This document shows, piece by piece, positions 14,005-24,558 of a stretch of 33,992 nucleotides of DNA; the first letter of the stretch is position 1, and the number at the start of each line of letters is the position of its first letter. The DNA comes from Acidimicrobiales bacterium. GTDB lineage: Bacteria; Actinomycetota; Acidimicrobiia; Spongiisociales; ZC4RG35. The notes beneath the pieces are model-generated. The model searched no databases. It worked only from the letters and a program-made list of their open reading frames with translations, and was not told where the DNA came from. Where the stretch lies: contig JAGFIR010000134.1 of assembly GCA_024103415.1 (NCBI GenBank), forward strand, positions 1 through 33,992, written 5' to 3'. Both the position numbers and the translations under genes were made by a program.

Positions 14005-15038
14005 TCGATCGGGTGGCACGCGCCGTGGCCATGTCAGACGTCGGCCTGGACTCCGCCTCGGTGTCGGCGGAGGCGGCCCGGATCCTGGCCGCGGAGTCCC
14101 CGTGGAGGGTCTCCGAATCGGTGGCCCCGGTGGTGGCCGGTGTGATCGGGATGGGGCCGATCCAGACCCTCCTCGACGATCCGGAGGTGACCGACGTCCT
14201 GGTCAACGGTCCCGACGAGATCTGGGTCGACCGTGGCGCCGGTCTGATCCGCGTCGCGGAGCGTTTCCCGTCCCCCGGCGCCATCGTGTCCATGGTGGAG
14301 CGGGTGATCGCCCCGCTCGGGCTCCGCATCGACCGGACGATGCCGATGGTCGACGCCCGTCTGCCCGACGGCAGCCGTCTCCACGCCGTCCTCCCGCCGG
14401 CAGCGGTGGACTCGCCTCTGGTGGCGGTTCGCCGGTTCACCCAGAGAGTGGGGAGCCTCGACGACCTGGTGACAACCGGGACCGTGACCCGGGAGCAGGC
14501 GGATCGGCTGGGCTCGGCCGTGGATCAGCGACAGACCATCCTCGTGTCCGGTGGCACCGGTGCCGGGAAGACGACGCTCCTCAACCTCCTCGCGGCACGC
14601 ATCCCGCCGGACGAACGCGTTGTCACCATCGAGGACGCCGCCGAGCTGTCACTGCCCGGTCACGTCGTCCGTCTCGAGGCACGTCCCGCCAATGCAGAAG
14701 GGGTGGGTGAGATCACCATCCGTGAGCTGGTCCGGTCGGCTCTCCGTCTCCGTCCGGATCGTCTCATCGTGGGCGAGGTCCGGGGTGCCGAGGCGCTCGA
14801 TCTGGTCTCCGCCCTCAACACCGGCCATCGCGGCTCGATGACCACGGTGCACGCCAACTCGCCTCAGGAGGCGATGTGGCGGCTCCACACGCTGGCGCTC
14901 TCCTCGGGTGTCGCGTCCGAGATCGCGGTGAGACGGCAACTGCAGGCGGCGGTGGACCTCATCGTGCAGATCGAGCGGACCCGCACCGGACGTTTCGTGC
15001 GCTCGATCACGAGCCGCGAAGACCTGGGCGACTGGTGA
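14001..15038 (+). CDS. tadA: TadA/CpaF secretion ATPase
   Basis: Hexameric ATPase that powers Flp/Tad pilus assembly at the inner face of the membrane. 345 aa, CpaF type: N-terminal domain with TDVLVNGPDEIWVDR (64-78) and RIDRTMPMVDARLPDGSRLH (a family signature, 109-128), then Walker A GGTGAGKTT (184-192), an Asp box TIEDAAEL, Walker B LIVGEVRG (255-262) and the His box NTGHRGSMTTVHANS. The frame is open upstream to 13266, but GTG 14001 is chosen because it overlaps the preceding stop and gives a normal CpaF N-terminus. The next gene starts on its stop (TGATG). Confidence 0.95.
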   Translation: MIDRVARAVAMSDVGLDSASVSAEAARILAAESPWRVSESVAPVVAGVIGMGPIQTLLDDPEVTDVLVNGPDEIWVDRGAGLIRVAERFPSPGAIVSMVERVIAPLGLRIDRTMPMVDARLPDGSRLHAVLPPAAVDSPLVAVRRFTQRVGSLDDLVTTGTVTREQADRLGSAVDQRQTILVSGGTGAGKTTLLNLLAARIPPDERVVTIEDAAELSLPGHVVRLEARPANAEGVGEITIRELVRSALRLRPDRLIVGEVRGAEALDLVSALNTGHRGSMTTVHANSPQEAMWRLHTLALSSGVASEIAVRRQLQAAVDLIVQIERTRTGRFVRSITSREDLGDW

Positions 15039-15676
15039 TGGAACTGGTATTGCTCGCCGTGGCGCTGGCGATGGGGGTCGATCTGCGAAGGCTGGCGCTT
15101 CTCGCTCTCGCCCTGTTCTTCCCGTGGGGGTTCGCCGTGCTCTTGACCGTGCTGGCCCGGGTGGCCCGTCGTGGCGCCGACGGCCGCTCCACCCGGTTCC
15201 TCGAAGGGGTGGCCGCGGAGCTCCGATCCGGGTCTTCGCTACGCCAGGCGCTGTCGGCGTCTGCCACGGCCGTCGGCGAGCCGGGGCTGGCGTCCGACGC
15301 GATGGAGTCGTCCTATTTGGAGATGGGTGAGCGGGCGGGGGCAGTGTTCCCGGAGGTCGGGAGGGAGATCTCGCTGACGATCGCCTCGGCTGCGGGCTCG
15401 GGAACCGCAACCGCCCGGCTCTTCGACGAGCTGGCATCGCTTGCCATGGCCCGGGACGAGGTCCGGCGGGAGGTGAGGGTGGCCGCGGCGCCGGGTCGGG
15501 TCGCAGCCGGCTTGTTCCTGGCGGCGCCCATCCTCTACCTGGGACACCGGTGGACATCAGGCGATCTGGCCGCCCTCCTCTCCGCTCCGGGTCAGCGTGT
15601 GGCTGCGGTGGCCGGCCTCGCCCTCTTCCTCACGGGTCTCGTCGGTGTCGCCATCGTGCTCTGGAGGGCGAGATGA
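15038..15676 (+). CDS. tadB: TadB-like pilus platform protein
   Basis: Inner-membrane platform protein (type II secretion F domain), 212 aa. Two closely spaced N-terminal hydrophobic segments (about 1-42) are followed by a cytoplasmic helical F domain with LRSGSSLRQALSASA (61-75) and a Gly-rich SAAGSGTATARLFDELA region, then two C-terminal membrane helices (about 155-210). It is short compared with proteobacterial TadB (about 300 aa) but fits the trimmed actinobacterial form. ATG 15038 overlaps the TadA stop by one base; its own stop overlaps the TadC start by four. Confidence 0.85.
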   Translation: MELVLLAVALAMGVDLRRLALLALALFFPWGFAVLLTVLARVARRGADGRSTRFLEGVAAELRSGSSLRQALSASATAVGEPGLASDAMESSYLEMGERAGAVFPEVGREISLTIASAAGSGTATARLFDELASLAMARDEVRREVRVAAAPGRVAAGLFLAAPILYLGHRWTSGDLAALLSAPGQRVAAVAGLALFLTGLVGVAIVLWRAR

Positions 15677-16164
15677 CGATCGTCGTCGCGCTCTTCTGTG
15701 CCGGGATCCTCCTCAGGCCACGCCGGTCGAGGACGGAGCCCGTGCCGCTCCGGCTGGTCCTCATCGTCCTGCTCGTCGAGATCGGGTCGGGCCGGTCGGT
15801 TCTGGCGGCGCTTCAGGCGGCCGCAGCCAGATTGCCCGATCATCGCGAGCTCTCCAGAGTGGCGCGTCTGGCGGCCGTGGCCGGTCTCTCGACCGCGGTT
15901 GCGGCCTCGCCGAAGGAGCTCCGGCCGATGCTCGGCCAGCTCGCCCGCGCCCAGCGCTCCGGCGCCTCATTGACCCACACGGTGCGTCGTCTCATCGAGG
16001 ACGACCTCGCCGGGGAGCGCACGGCACGTCTCGCCAGGGCTCGCTCGCTCCCCACGCGTCTGATGGTCCCGGTAACCCTCCTCATGCTGCCGGGCCTCGT
16101 CCTCCTCCTGTATGCCCCGTCGCTGATCGCCGTCTTCGAAGAGCTCGTCGGAGGGCTCCCGTGA
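15673..16164 (+). CDS. tadC: TadC-like pilus platform protein
   Basis: 163-aa second platform protein, expected to pair with TadB and TadA. It has an N-terminal membrane segment (4-15), a second one around 27-36, an F-domain helix bundle with EIGSGRSVLAALQAAAARL and AQRSGASLTHTVRRLIEDDL, and a C-terminal membrane hairpin (about 132-155). It is shorter than classical TadC (250 aa or more), as in mycobacterial tad loci. ATG 15673 from the 4-base ATGA overlap. A 58-base gap with a hairpin separates it from the pilin. Confidence 0.8.
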   Translation: MTIVVALFCAGILLRPRRSRTEPVPLRLVLIVLLVEIGSGRSVLAALQAAAARLPDHRELSRVARLAAVAGLSTAVAASPKELRPMLGQLARAQRSGASLTHTVRRLIEDDLAGERTARLARARSLPTRLMVPVTLLMLPGLVLLLYAPSLIAVFEELVGGLP

Positions 16165-16186
16165 GACTCCCGCACTTCTCCCCGCA

Positions 16187-16203
16187 GCCGGTCGGTCACC
16201 GGC
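16187..16203 (+). promoter_or_regulatory. Hairpin upstream of the Flp pilin
   Basis: 6-bp stem GCCGGT / ACCGGC with a 5-base loop, between tadC and the pilin, directly before the pilin ribosome site AAGGAAGG (16204-16211). It could stabilise a processed pilin mRNA or act as a partial terminator; the role is inference. Confidence 0.35.
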
Positions 16204-16222
16204 AAGGAAGGAATGTCGAGAA

Positions 16223-16420
16223 ATGACACGAATCTGGAACCGGCTTCACGCCGCCCTGTCCTCGGAGAAGGGCCAGGGCACCGTGGAGTACTTCCTCGTG
16301 ATCCTGGCGGCGACCGCTCTGGCGATCATCGCCCTCCGCTGGCTGCAGCAGGGCAGCGGCGGTGGTCTTCTCGGGAACCTCTTCGGCCGGATCATCCAAT
16401 GGGTGATGGGCCGGTTCTGA
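16223..16420 (+). CDS. flp: Flp-type (class IVb) major pilin
   Basis: 65-aa prepilin. A short basic leader (MTRIWNRLHAALSSEKG) is followed by a likely prepilin-peptidase site after Gly17. The mature start QGTVEYF has Glu at +5 and Tyr at +6, the Flp hallmark, and leads into the hydrophobic helix FLVILAATALAIIAL that packs in the fibre. The C-terminus has a Gly-rich turn and a second amphipathic segment. No prepilin peptidase gene is in this window. ATG 16223 is chosen with a ribosome site at 16204-16211; the ATG at 16213 is in another frame. Confidence 0.92.
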   Translation: MTRIWNRLHAALSSEKGQGTVEYFLVILAATALAIIALRWLQQGSGGGLLGNLFGRIIQWVMGRF

Positions 16421-16782
16421 GATCGGAGCGGGGGAGCCTCACGGTGGAGCTGTTCCTGGTGATCCCGGTCGTGGTGCTGGTGCTCGTTGGCGGGCTCCAA
16501 TTGGTTGGCGTCGCCCGGTCCCGTCTCGAACTGGCCGGTGCCGCCCGTGATGGGGCCCGGGTGGCGGCGACCAGCCCGGATCCGCGACGAGCGGTCGAGG
16601 CGGCGTTGGCCGCGCTTCCTCCGGAGATCCGCCCGCGGGCCCGGGTCACGGTGACCCGGCCGTCGCTGCCGGGTCGTCAGGCCCGGGTGGTGGTCACGGT
16701 CAGGCACCAACTCGGCACGCCGTTCCCGCCCGGGGTCGGGTTCGACCTGTCCGCCGCGGCCGCAATGACGGTGGAGAGATGA
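16399..16782 (+). CDS. tadE: TadE-like pseudopilin 1
   Basis: 127-aa minor pilin. The start ERGSLTVELFLVIPVVVLVL holds a likely peptidase site after Gly12 with Glu at +5, then one membrane helix and an exported domain with VARSRLELAGAARDGARVAA, typical of TadE. The only sensible in-frame start is ATG 16399, which lies inside the pilin gene, so the two genes overlap by 22 bases in different frames and are probably translationally coupled. TadE-type proteins assist pilus assembly at the membrane. Confidence 0.85.
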   Translation: MGDGPVLRSERGSLTVELFLVIPVVVLVLVGGLQLVGVARSRLELAGAARDGARVAATSPDPRRAVEAALAALPPEIRPRARVTVTRPSLPGRQARVVVTVRHQLGTPFPPGVGFDLSAAAAMTVER

Positions 16783-17162
16783 TCGAAAGGGGGTCGGCCA
16801 CGATCCTGGCCATGGCCGTGGCCGGCCTCCTGGCTGCTCTGACGGTCGGGGCCACGGCAGTCGCCATGGCCCTGACGGCGCGGGAGAAGGCCAACACGGC
16901 TGCCGAGTCGGCCGCCCTCGCCGCGGCGGTGGCGACCTATCCGGGCACCGGTCGTCCATCGCCGGTCGCAGAGGCGCGACGGAACGCCGCGGCCAACGGC
17001 GCCTCATTGGCTTCGTGTGTCTGCGCGGTCGACGGCTCCGTCGCGCCGAGGACCGTGACAGTGAGGACGGTGGTCGAGATCGTCGTGCCGATCTTCGGTC
17101 GACTGCGCATCGCCGGCGCCGCCAGGGCCGAGTTCGACCCTGCGGCCTGGCTGGGATTCTGA
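16779..17162 (+). CDS. TadE-like protein 2 (Rv3654c-type)
   Basis: 127 aa, overlapping the previous stop by four bases. It begins MIERGSATILAMAVAGLL: a very short leader, a membrane helix (about 8-33), then AREKANTAAESAALAAA, which resembles the TadE/TadG-like secretion-neighbourhood proteins at the end of actinobacterial tad loci. It lacks the +5 Glu of true pilins. The exported domain has two close cysteines (CVC, about 80-82). It is the last gene of the operon; PolX follows after 22 bases with its own promoter. Confidence 0.8.
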   Translation: MIERGSATILAMAVAGLLAALTVGATAVAMALTAREKANTAAESAALAAAVATYPGTGRPSPVAEARRNAAANGASLASCVCAVDGSVAPRTVTVRTVVEIVVPIFGRLRIAGAARAEFDPAAWLGF

Positions 17163-17172
17163 GTCGCGGGGA

Positions 17173-17178
17173 TATCCT
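17173..17178 (+). promoter_or_regulatory. Putative -10 (TATCCT) of polX
   Basis: TANNNT hexamer ending 6 bases before GTG 17185. It indicates a separate leaderless transcript after the tad operon. Confidence 0.5.
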
Positions 17179-17184
17179 CGCCAC

Positions 17185-18915
17185 GTGGCCGCGTCCCGCA
17201 CCGAGATCCTCCGCATGCTCGCCGAGATGGCGCGTCTCACCGCTCTGGACGAGGGGTCACCTCAGTCGTTCAAGGCGAGGGCCTACGAGGCTGCGCTGGC
17301 CGGCATCGAAGGTCACCCCGGTGAGCTGACCGGGCTGTCCAAGACCGAGCTCACCAAGATCAAAGGGGTCGGCAATTCCATCGCCGAGAAGATCCTCGAG
17401 TTCGACACGACGGGCACGGTCCGCAAGCTCGAGGAGCTGCGCGCCAAGTACCCGCCGGGGTTCGTCGAACTGACCCGCGTCCCCGGTCTCGGACCGAAGA
17501 CCCTGAAGATGTTGCGCGACCGGCTGGGCGTGGTCGACGTCGACAGCCTCAAGGAGGCCCTGGACGCCGAGAGGTTGCGCGAGCTGCCGGGGATGGGCGA
17601 GAAGTCGGAGGAGAAGATCCGCCGGGCCCTGGAGAGACTCGGGATGCATGGCAAGGACCGGCGGACCCCCCTCGTCGAGGTCTACGGGCTGGCCCACTCC
17701 CTCGCCGCCCGGCTCGGCGATCTCCCCGGCGTGGTCGAGGCCGTGCCTTGCGGCTCGATTCGCCGGTTCTCGGACACGATCGGAGACGTCGACATCGTGG
17801 TCGCCACCACCGACCCGGTCGTGGTCATGAACGAGGTCGCCAACCTCCCGCACCTGTCCGAGCTGATCGGCTCGGGCGAAACCAAGACGTCCTTCCTCAC
17901 CCACGAGGGCCTTCAGGTGGACGTGCGTGCCGTCCATCCCGACCAGTTCGGATCCGCGCTTCTCTATTTCACCGGGTCCAAGGTCCACAACATCGCCCTG
18001 CGGCAGCGGGCGATCGACCGGGGCTGGCTCCTCAGCGAGTACGGGTTGTTCGAGGAGGAGAAGGTGGTCGCCTCGGTCACCGAGGAGGACCTCTATGCCG
18101 CCCTCGGCATGGAGTACGTCCCGCCTCCGCTCAGGGAAGGGCGGGGTGAGGTCGAGGCCGCGGCGGGTGATCGCCTTCCCCGGCTCATCCGGCGGGAGGA
18201 CATCGCCGGCGACATGCACTACCACTCCGACCGGTCGGGAGACGGGCGGTCCAGCCTCGAGGAGATGGTGGAGGCGGCGATCGAGGCCGGCTACCGCTAC
18301 GTGGCCTTCACCGATCACGGTGAGGACCTCACCATCAACGGCTCCAGCCGGGAGGAGATGCTCGCCCATCGCGACCGCATCAGGCAATTGGATGACCGGT
18401 ATCCCGAGATCGACCTGCTGTTCGGCTGCGAGCTCAACATCGGCCCCGACGGAAGCCTCGACTACGACCCGGGATTCCGTCTCGAGTTTGACTGGTGTGT
18501 CGCCTCCATCCATTCACACTTCGACCTGCCGGCCGAGCAACAGACGATCCGTGTCCTCAAGGCATTGTCCGACCCCGCCGTCAACGCCATCGGTCACCTC
18601 ACGGGGCGATACGTGGGTCGACGCCCCGGGGTCGAGCTCGACGTGGACGCCGTCCTCGAGGGTCTGGCCACGACCGGCGTGGCTCTCGAGATCAACGGCG
18701 CACTGGACCGTCTCGACGCCACGGACGAGGTGGCGCGGAGGGCGATGGCGGCCGGCGTCGATGTGGTCATCGACACCGACTCCCATCACACCCGCGAGCT
18801 GATCCGGATGGATTACGGTGTCCGCTGGGCCCAGCGCGGCTGGGTCACCGTCGACCGGGTGCTCAACGCCCGTCCCATCGAGGAGATCCGAGCGCGGGTG
18901 GCGGCCCGCCGCTGA
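17185..18915 (+). CDS. polX: PolX: family X DNA polymerase with PHP domain
   Basis: Gap-filling repair polymerase and 3'-5' exonuclease, 576 aa, full length. Residues 1-150 form the helix-hairpin-helix region (IKGVGNSIAEKI, VPGLGPKT, LPGMGEKS). The polymerase nucleotidyl-transfer motif is GSIRRFSDTIGDVDIVV with Asp201 and Asp203, and the third Asp246 lies in LQVDVRAV. The PHP nuclease domain runs from about 340, with intact DMHYHSD, FTDHGEDL, GCELNI, SIHSHF, IGHLTG and DTDSHHTRE metal ligands. Both activities look intact. Mycobacteria generally lack this bacterial PolX, so it is a useful marker of a different lineage. GTG 17185 follows a TATCCT -10. Confidence 0.96.
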   Translation: MAASRTEILRMLAEMARLTALDEGSPQSFKARAYEAALAGIEGHPGELTGLSKTELTKIKGVGNSIAEKILEFDTTGTVRKLEELRAKYPPGFVELTRVPGLGPKTLKMLRDRLGVVDVDSLKEALDAERLRELPGMGEKSEEKIRRALERLGMHGKDRRTPLVEVYGLAHSLAARLGDLPGVVEAVPCGSIRRFSDTIGDVDIVVATTDPVVVMNEVANLPHLSELIGSGETKTSFLTHEGLQVDVRAVHPDQFGSALLYFTGSKVHNIALRQRAIDRGWLLSEYGLFEEEKVVASVTEEDLYAALGMEYVPPPLREGRGEVEAAAGDRLPRLIRREDIAGDMHYHSDRSGDGRSSLEEMVEAAIEAGYRYVAFTDHGEDLTINGSSREEMLAHRDRIRQLDDRYPEIDLLFGCELNIGPDGSLDYDPGFRLEFDWCVASIHSHFDLPAEQQTIRVLKALSDPAVNAIGHLTGRYVGRRPGVELDVDAVLEGLATTGVALEINGALDRLDATDEVARRAMAAGVDVVIDTDSHHTRELIRMDYGVRWAQRGWVTVDRVLNARPIEEIRARVAARR

Positions 18916-18918
18916 GAT

Positions 18919-19512
18919 CTAGAGGTACTCGTCGCGCTGCTGCTCGGCGCGGGCGGCGCCGATCTGCGTCTTCACCGACTTCTCCTCCTCGGGCGGGGGG
19001 AGGGCGGCGGGGACGCCCAGGGAGTCGAGCCACAGCTCGCGGGCCCAGCCCATGGTGTGGAAGAGGTGCTCGGCCTCCTCTTCGGAGACCTCCTCGTACT
19101 TGGCCTTCATCACCTTGGCGAGGTCGCCGCTGGCGTGCTCGGCCATCTTCCCGATCAGCTCCCAATTGGCGAAGTCCTTCGACTCGGCTTCGACGATGGA
19201 CTCGGCGGCGGCGAGCTGGCCGGCGACCGGGCCGCCTTCGCTCTTGGCGAGATCCATCGCGGCCACCAGCGCCTCGGCCTTGAGACGGACGGTCTTGCGC
19301 CCCGGGGTCTCCACGAACGGGTCGAGCCCGGCCGCTTCGAGGATCTCCTCGACCTTGTCCTGGTGGGTCATGGTCTCTTCGAGGTACTTCTGCCACTCCT
19401 CGCGGACGTCGTCGTTGACGGCGCAATCGATCGCCTTGCGGTAGATCTGCTCTCCGCCCAGTTCGGTCTCGTACGCCTGGTACAGCAGCTCGTTCAGCTG
19501 GTCGCGGTCCAT
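18919..19512 (-). CDS. Ferritin-like domain protein
   Basis: 197 aa, nearly all helical, with a carboxylate/His pattern of di-iron ferritin-like bundles: AYETELGGEQIY (helix 1), EETMTHQDKVEEIL (helix 2), ESIVEAESKDFANWELI (helix 3) and EEVSEEEAEHLFHTMGW (helix 4). The C-terminal 40 residues are charged and probably loose. It could be an iron store, rubrerythrin-like peroxidase or other di-iron enzyme; there is no rubredoxin Cys motif. ATG 19512 has the ribosome site AGGGAG. Longer starts give unrelated sequence. It is divergent from the oxygen-sensitive NifJ enzyme across 115 bases, so a role in iron or oxidative protection is plausible but inferred. It ends 3 bases from the convergent polX stop. 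Confidence 0.8.
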   Translation of the reverse strand: MDRDQLNELLYQAYETELGGEQIYRKAIDCAVNDDVREEWQKYLEETMTHQDKVEEILEAAGLDPFVETPGRKTVRLKAEALVAAMDLAKSEGGPVAGQLAAAESIVEAESKDFANWELIGKMAEHASGDLAKVMKAKYEEVSEEEAEHLFHTMGWARELWLDSLGVPAALPPPEEEKSVKTQIGAARAEQQRDEYL

Positions 19513-19615
19513 TTGGTGCTCCCTGTCGTTGGCCTGGGTGCAGTTACCCCCGCCGACGATGCCGCAACCGGGCAAATAGGGCCGTTCTGCCCTGTCGGTG
19601 CGCGTGGGGCTCCCA

Positions 19616-19621
19616 TACGTT
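19616..19621 (+). promoter_or_regulatory. Putative -10 (TACGTT) of nifJ
   Basis: TANNNT hexamer ending 6 bases before ATG 19628. It supports that start over the GTG at 19598, which would sit upstream of the promoter. Confidence 0.55.
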
Positions 19622-19627
19622 GGCGAC

Positions 19628-23161
<3,534 letters not shown>

Positions 23162-23232
23162 GCCCCGATCCGACAGGGCGATTTACCGGCAATCCTTGAA
23201 TTCGGGGCCTCGAGGCGTGATGCTGGGTTCCG
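23162..23232 (+). other. Short gap between nifJ and phoH with inverted repeat
   Basis: 7-base arms GCCCCGA (23162-23168) and TCGGGGC (23202-23208) enclose 33 bases. They could form a weak terminator-like fold for nifJ. No TANNNT promoter sits at the leaderless distance from TTG 23233. Confidence 0.3.
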
Positions 23233-24558
23233 TTGGAGACGCCCAGGCCCGCAACCGATCCGGCCCACGAGACCTACATCCTCGACACGTGCGTCCTCCT
23301 CGCCGACCCCCGCGCCCCTCTCCGATTCGAGGAGCACGACGTGGTCCTGCCGCTCGTGGTCGTGGAAGAGCTCGACCGGATGAAGGGGCGGATGGACGAC
23401 GTCGGGGCCAACGCCCGGTCCGCGATCCGGCTGCTCGAGGAGCTAGGTGCGTCCCGGCCCGGCGGGCTGCGTGACCCGGTGCGGCTGGCGGGCGGCGGGT
23501 CGCTGCGGATCGAGCTGAACGGTGTCACCTCCGACCGCCTGCCGTCGGTGCTCGACCCCCACACACCCGACCATCGCATCCTCGCCACGTGTCTCAACCT
23601 CGGGGGAGTGCTCGTCACCAAGGACGCATCGCTCCGCATCAAGGGCGCTCAGCTCGGGGTCGCCGTCCAGGACTACCGGGCGGACACCGCGCCGACCCAT
23701 CAGGTCCGGCAGGGAGTGGTCGAGCACCAGGTCGACTCCGACACCATCGACCGGCTGTTCGAGGAGGGGAAGATCACCCTCGAGGGCGTCGAGTCGGTCG
23801 TCAACGAGTTCGTGGTGCTTCGCTCGGGCATCTCCCGCTCCGCGCTGGCCAGGGTGCTGCAGACGACACCGGAGACGGTGGTGGAGCGGGTGCCCACCCA
23901 CGTCCGCGCATTCGGTGTCGAGCCGAAGAACCTGGCACAGACCGTGGCACTGCATCAGCTCCTCGACCCCTCCATCCCGGCCGTCTCCCTCATGGGCATG
24001 GCGGGGACCGGCAAGACGTTCCTCGCCCTGGCTGCCGCCCTGGAGCAGGTGCTGGAACAGAGGCGCTACCGGAGGGTCTCGGTCTACCGCCCGCTGGTCG
24101 CCGTGGGCCGACAGGAGGTGGGCTACCTGCCCGGTGACCTGGGGGAGAAGCTGGCCCCGTGGATGGCGGCGGTGCACGACAATCTCTACGCCCTCTTCTC
24201 CGACGCGGGTCCGGACGGCGCCCGTGACGCGGTGGAGGAGCTGATCGAGCGTGGCGAGTTGGAGATGGCCGCAGTCACGTATCTGCGCGGCCGGTCGATC
24301 ACCGGCGAGATCGTGATCATCGACGAGGCGCAGAACCTGGAGCTCTCCACCCTGAAGGTGATCCTGACCCGCATGTCACAGGACTCCAAGGTGGTCTTCT
24401 GTGGGGATCTGTCCCAGGTCGACAACCCCTACATCTCGCCGTACGGCGGCATGGCGGCGCTGATCGAGAAGCTCCGGGGGTCGCCACTGTTCGCCCACGT
24501 CACCTTGGAGAGGTCGGTGCGATCACCGCTCGCCGAGATGGCGGCGACCATTCTCTAA
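23233..24558 (+). CDS. PIN-PhoH fusion ATPase (PhoH2 type)
   Basis: 441 aa. An N-terminal PIN RNase domain (about 13-150) begins YILDTCVLLADP with Asp18, has VVEELDRMKG and the acidic HRILATC and VTKDASLRIKA segments. A PhoH ATPase domain follows (about 230-441), with Walker A MGMAGTGKTF (near 254), Walker B IVIIDEAQNL (near 362) and sensor-like VVFCGDLSQVDNP. PhoH2 proteins are sequence-specific RNA helicases coupled to RNA cleavage, per studies of the family. No separate antitoxin-like gene lies upstream. The TTG start is the only one that keeps the whole PIN strand; the ribosome site is weak. The stop overlaps the topA stop in CTAA. Confidence 0.92.
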   Translation: METPRPATDPAHETYILDTCVLLADPRAPLRFEEHDVVLPLVVVEELDRMKGRMDDVGANARSAIRLLEELGASRPGGLRDPVRLAGGGSLRIELNGVTSDRLPSVLDPHTPDHRILATCLNLGGVLVTKDASLRIKGAQLGVAVQDYRADTAPTHQVRQGVVEHQVDSDTIDRLFEEGKITLEGVESVVNEFVVLRSGISRSALARVLQTTPETVVERVPTHVRAFGVEPKNLAQTVALHQLLDPSIPAVSLMGMAGTGKTFLALAAALEQVLEQRRYRRVSVYRPLVAVGRQEVGYLPGDLGEKLAPWMAAVHDNLYALFSDAGPDGARDAVEELIERGELEMAAVTYLRGRSITGEIVIIDEAQNLELSTLKVILTRMSQDSKVVFCGDLSQVDNPYISPYGGMAALIEKLRGSPLFAHVTLERSVRSPLAEMAATIL

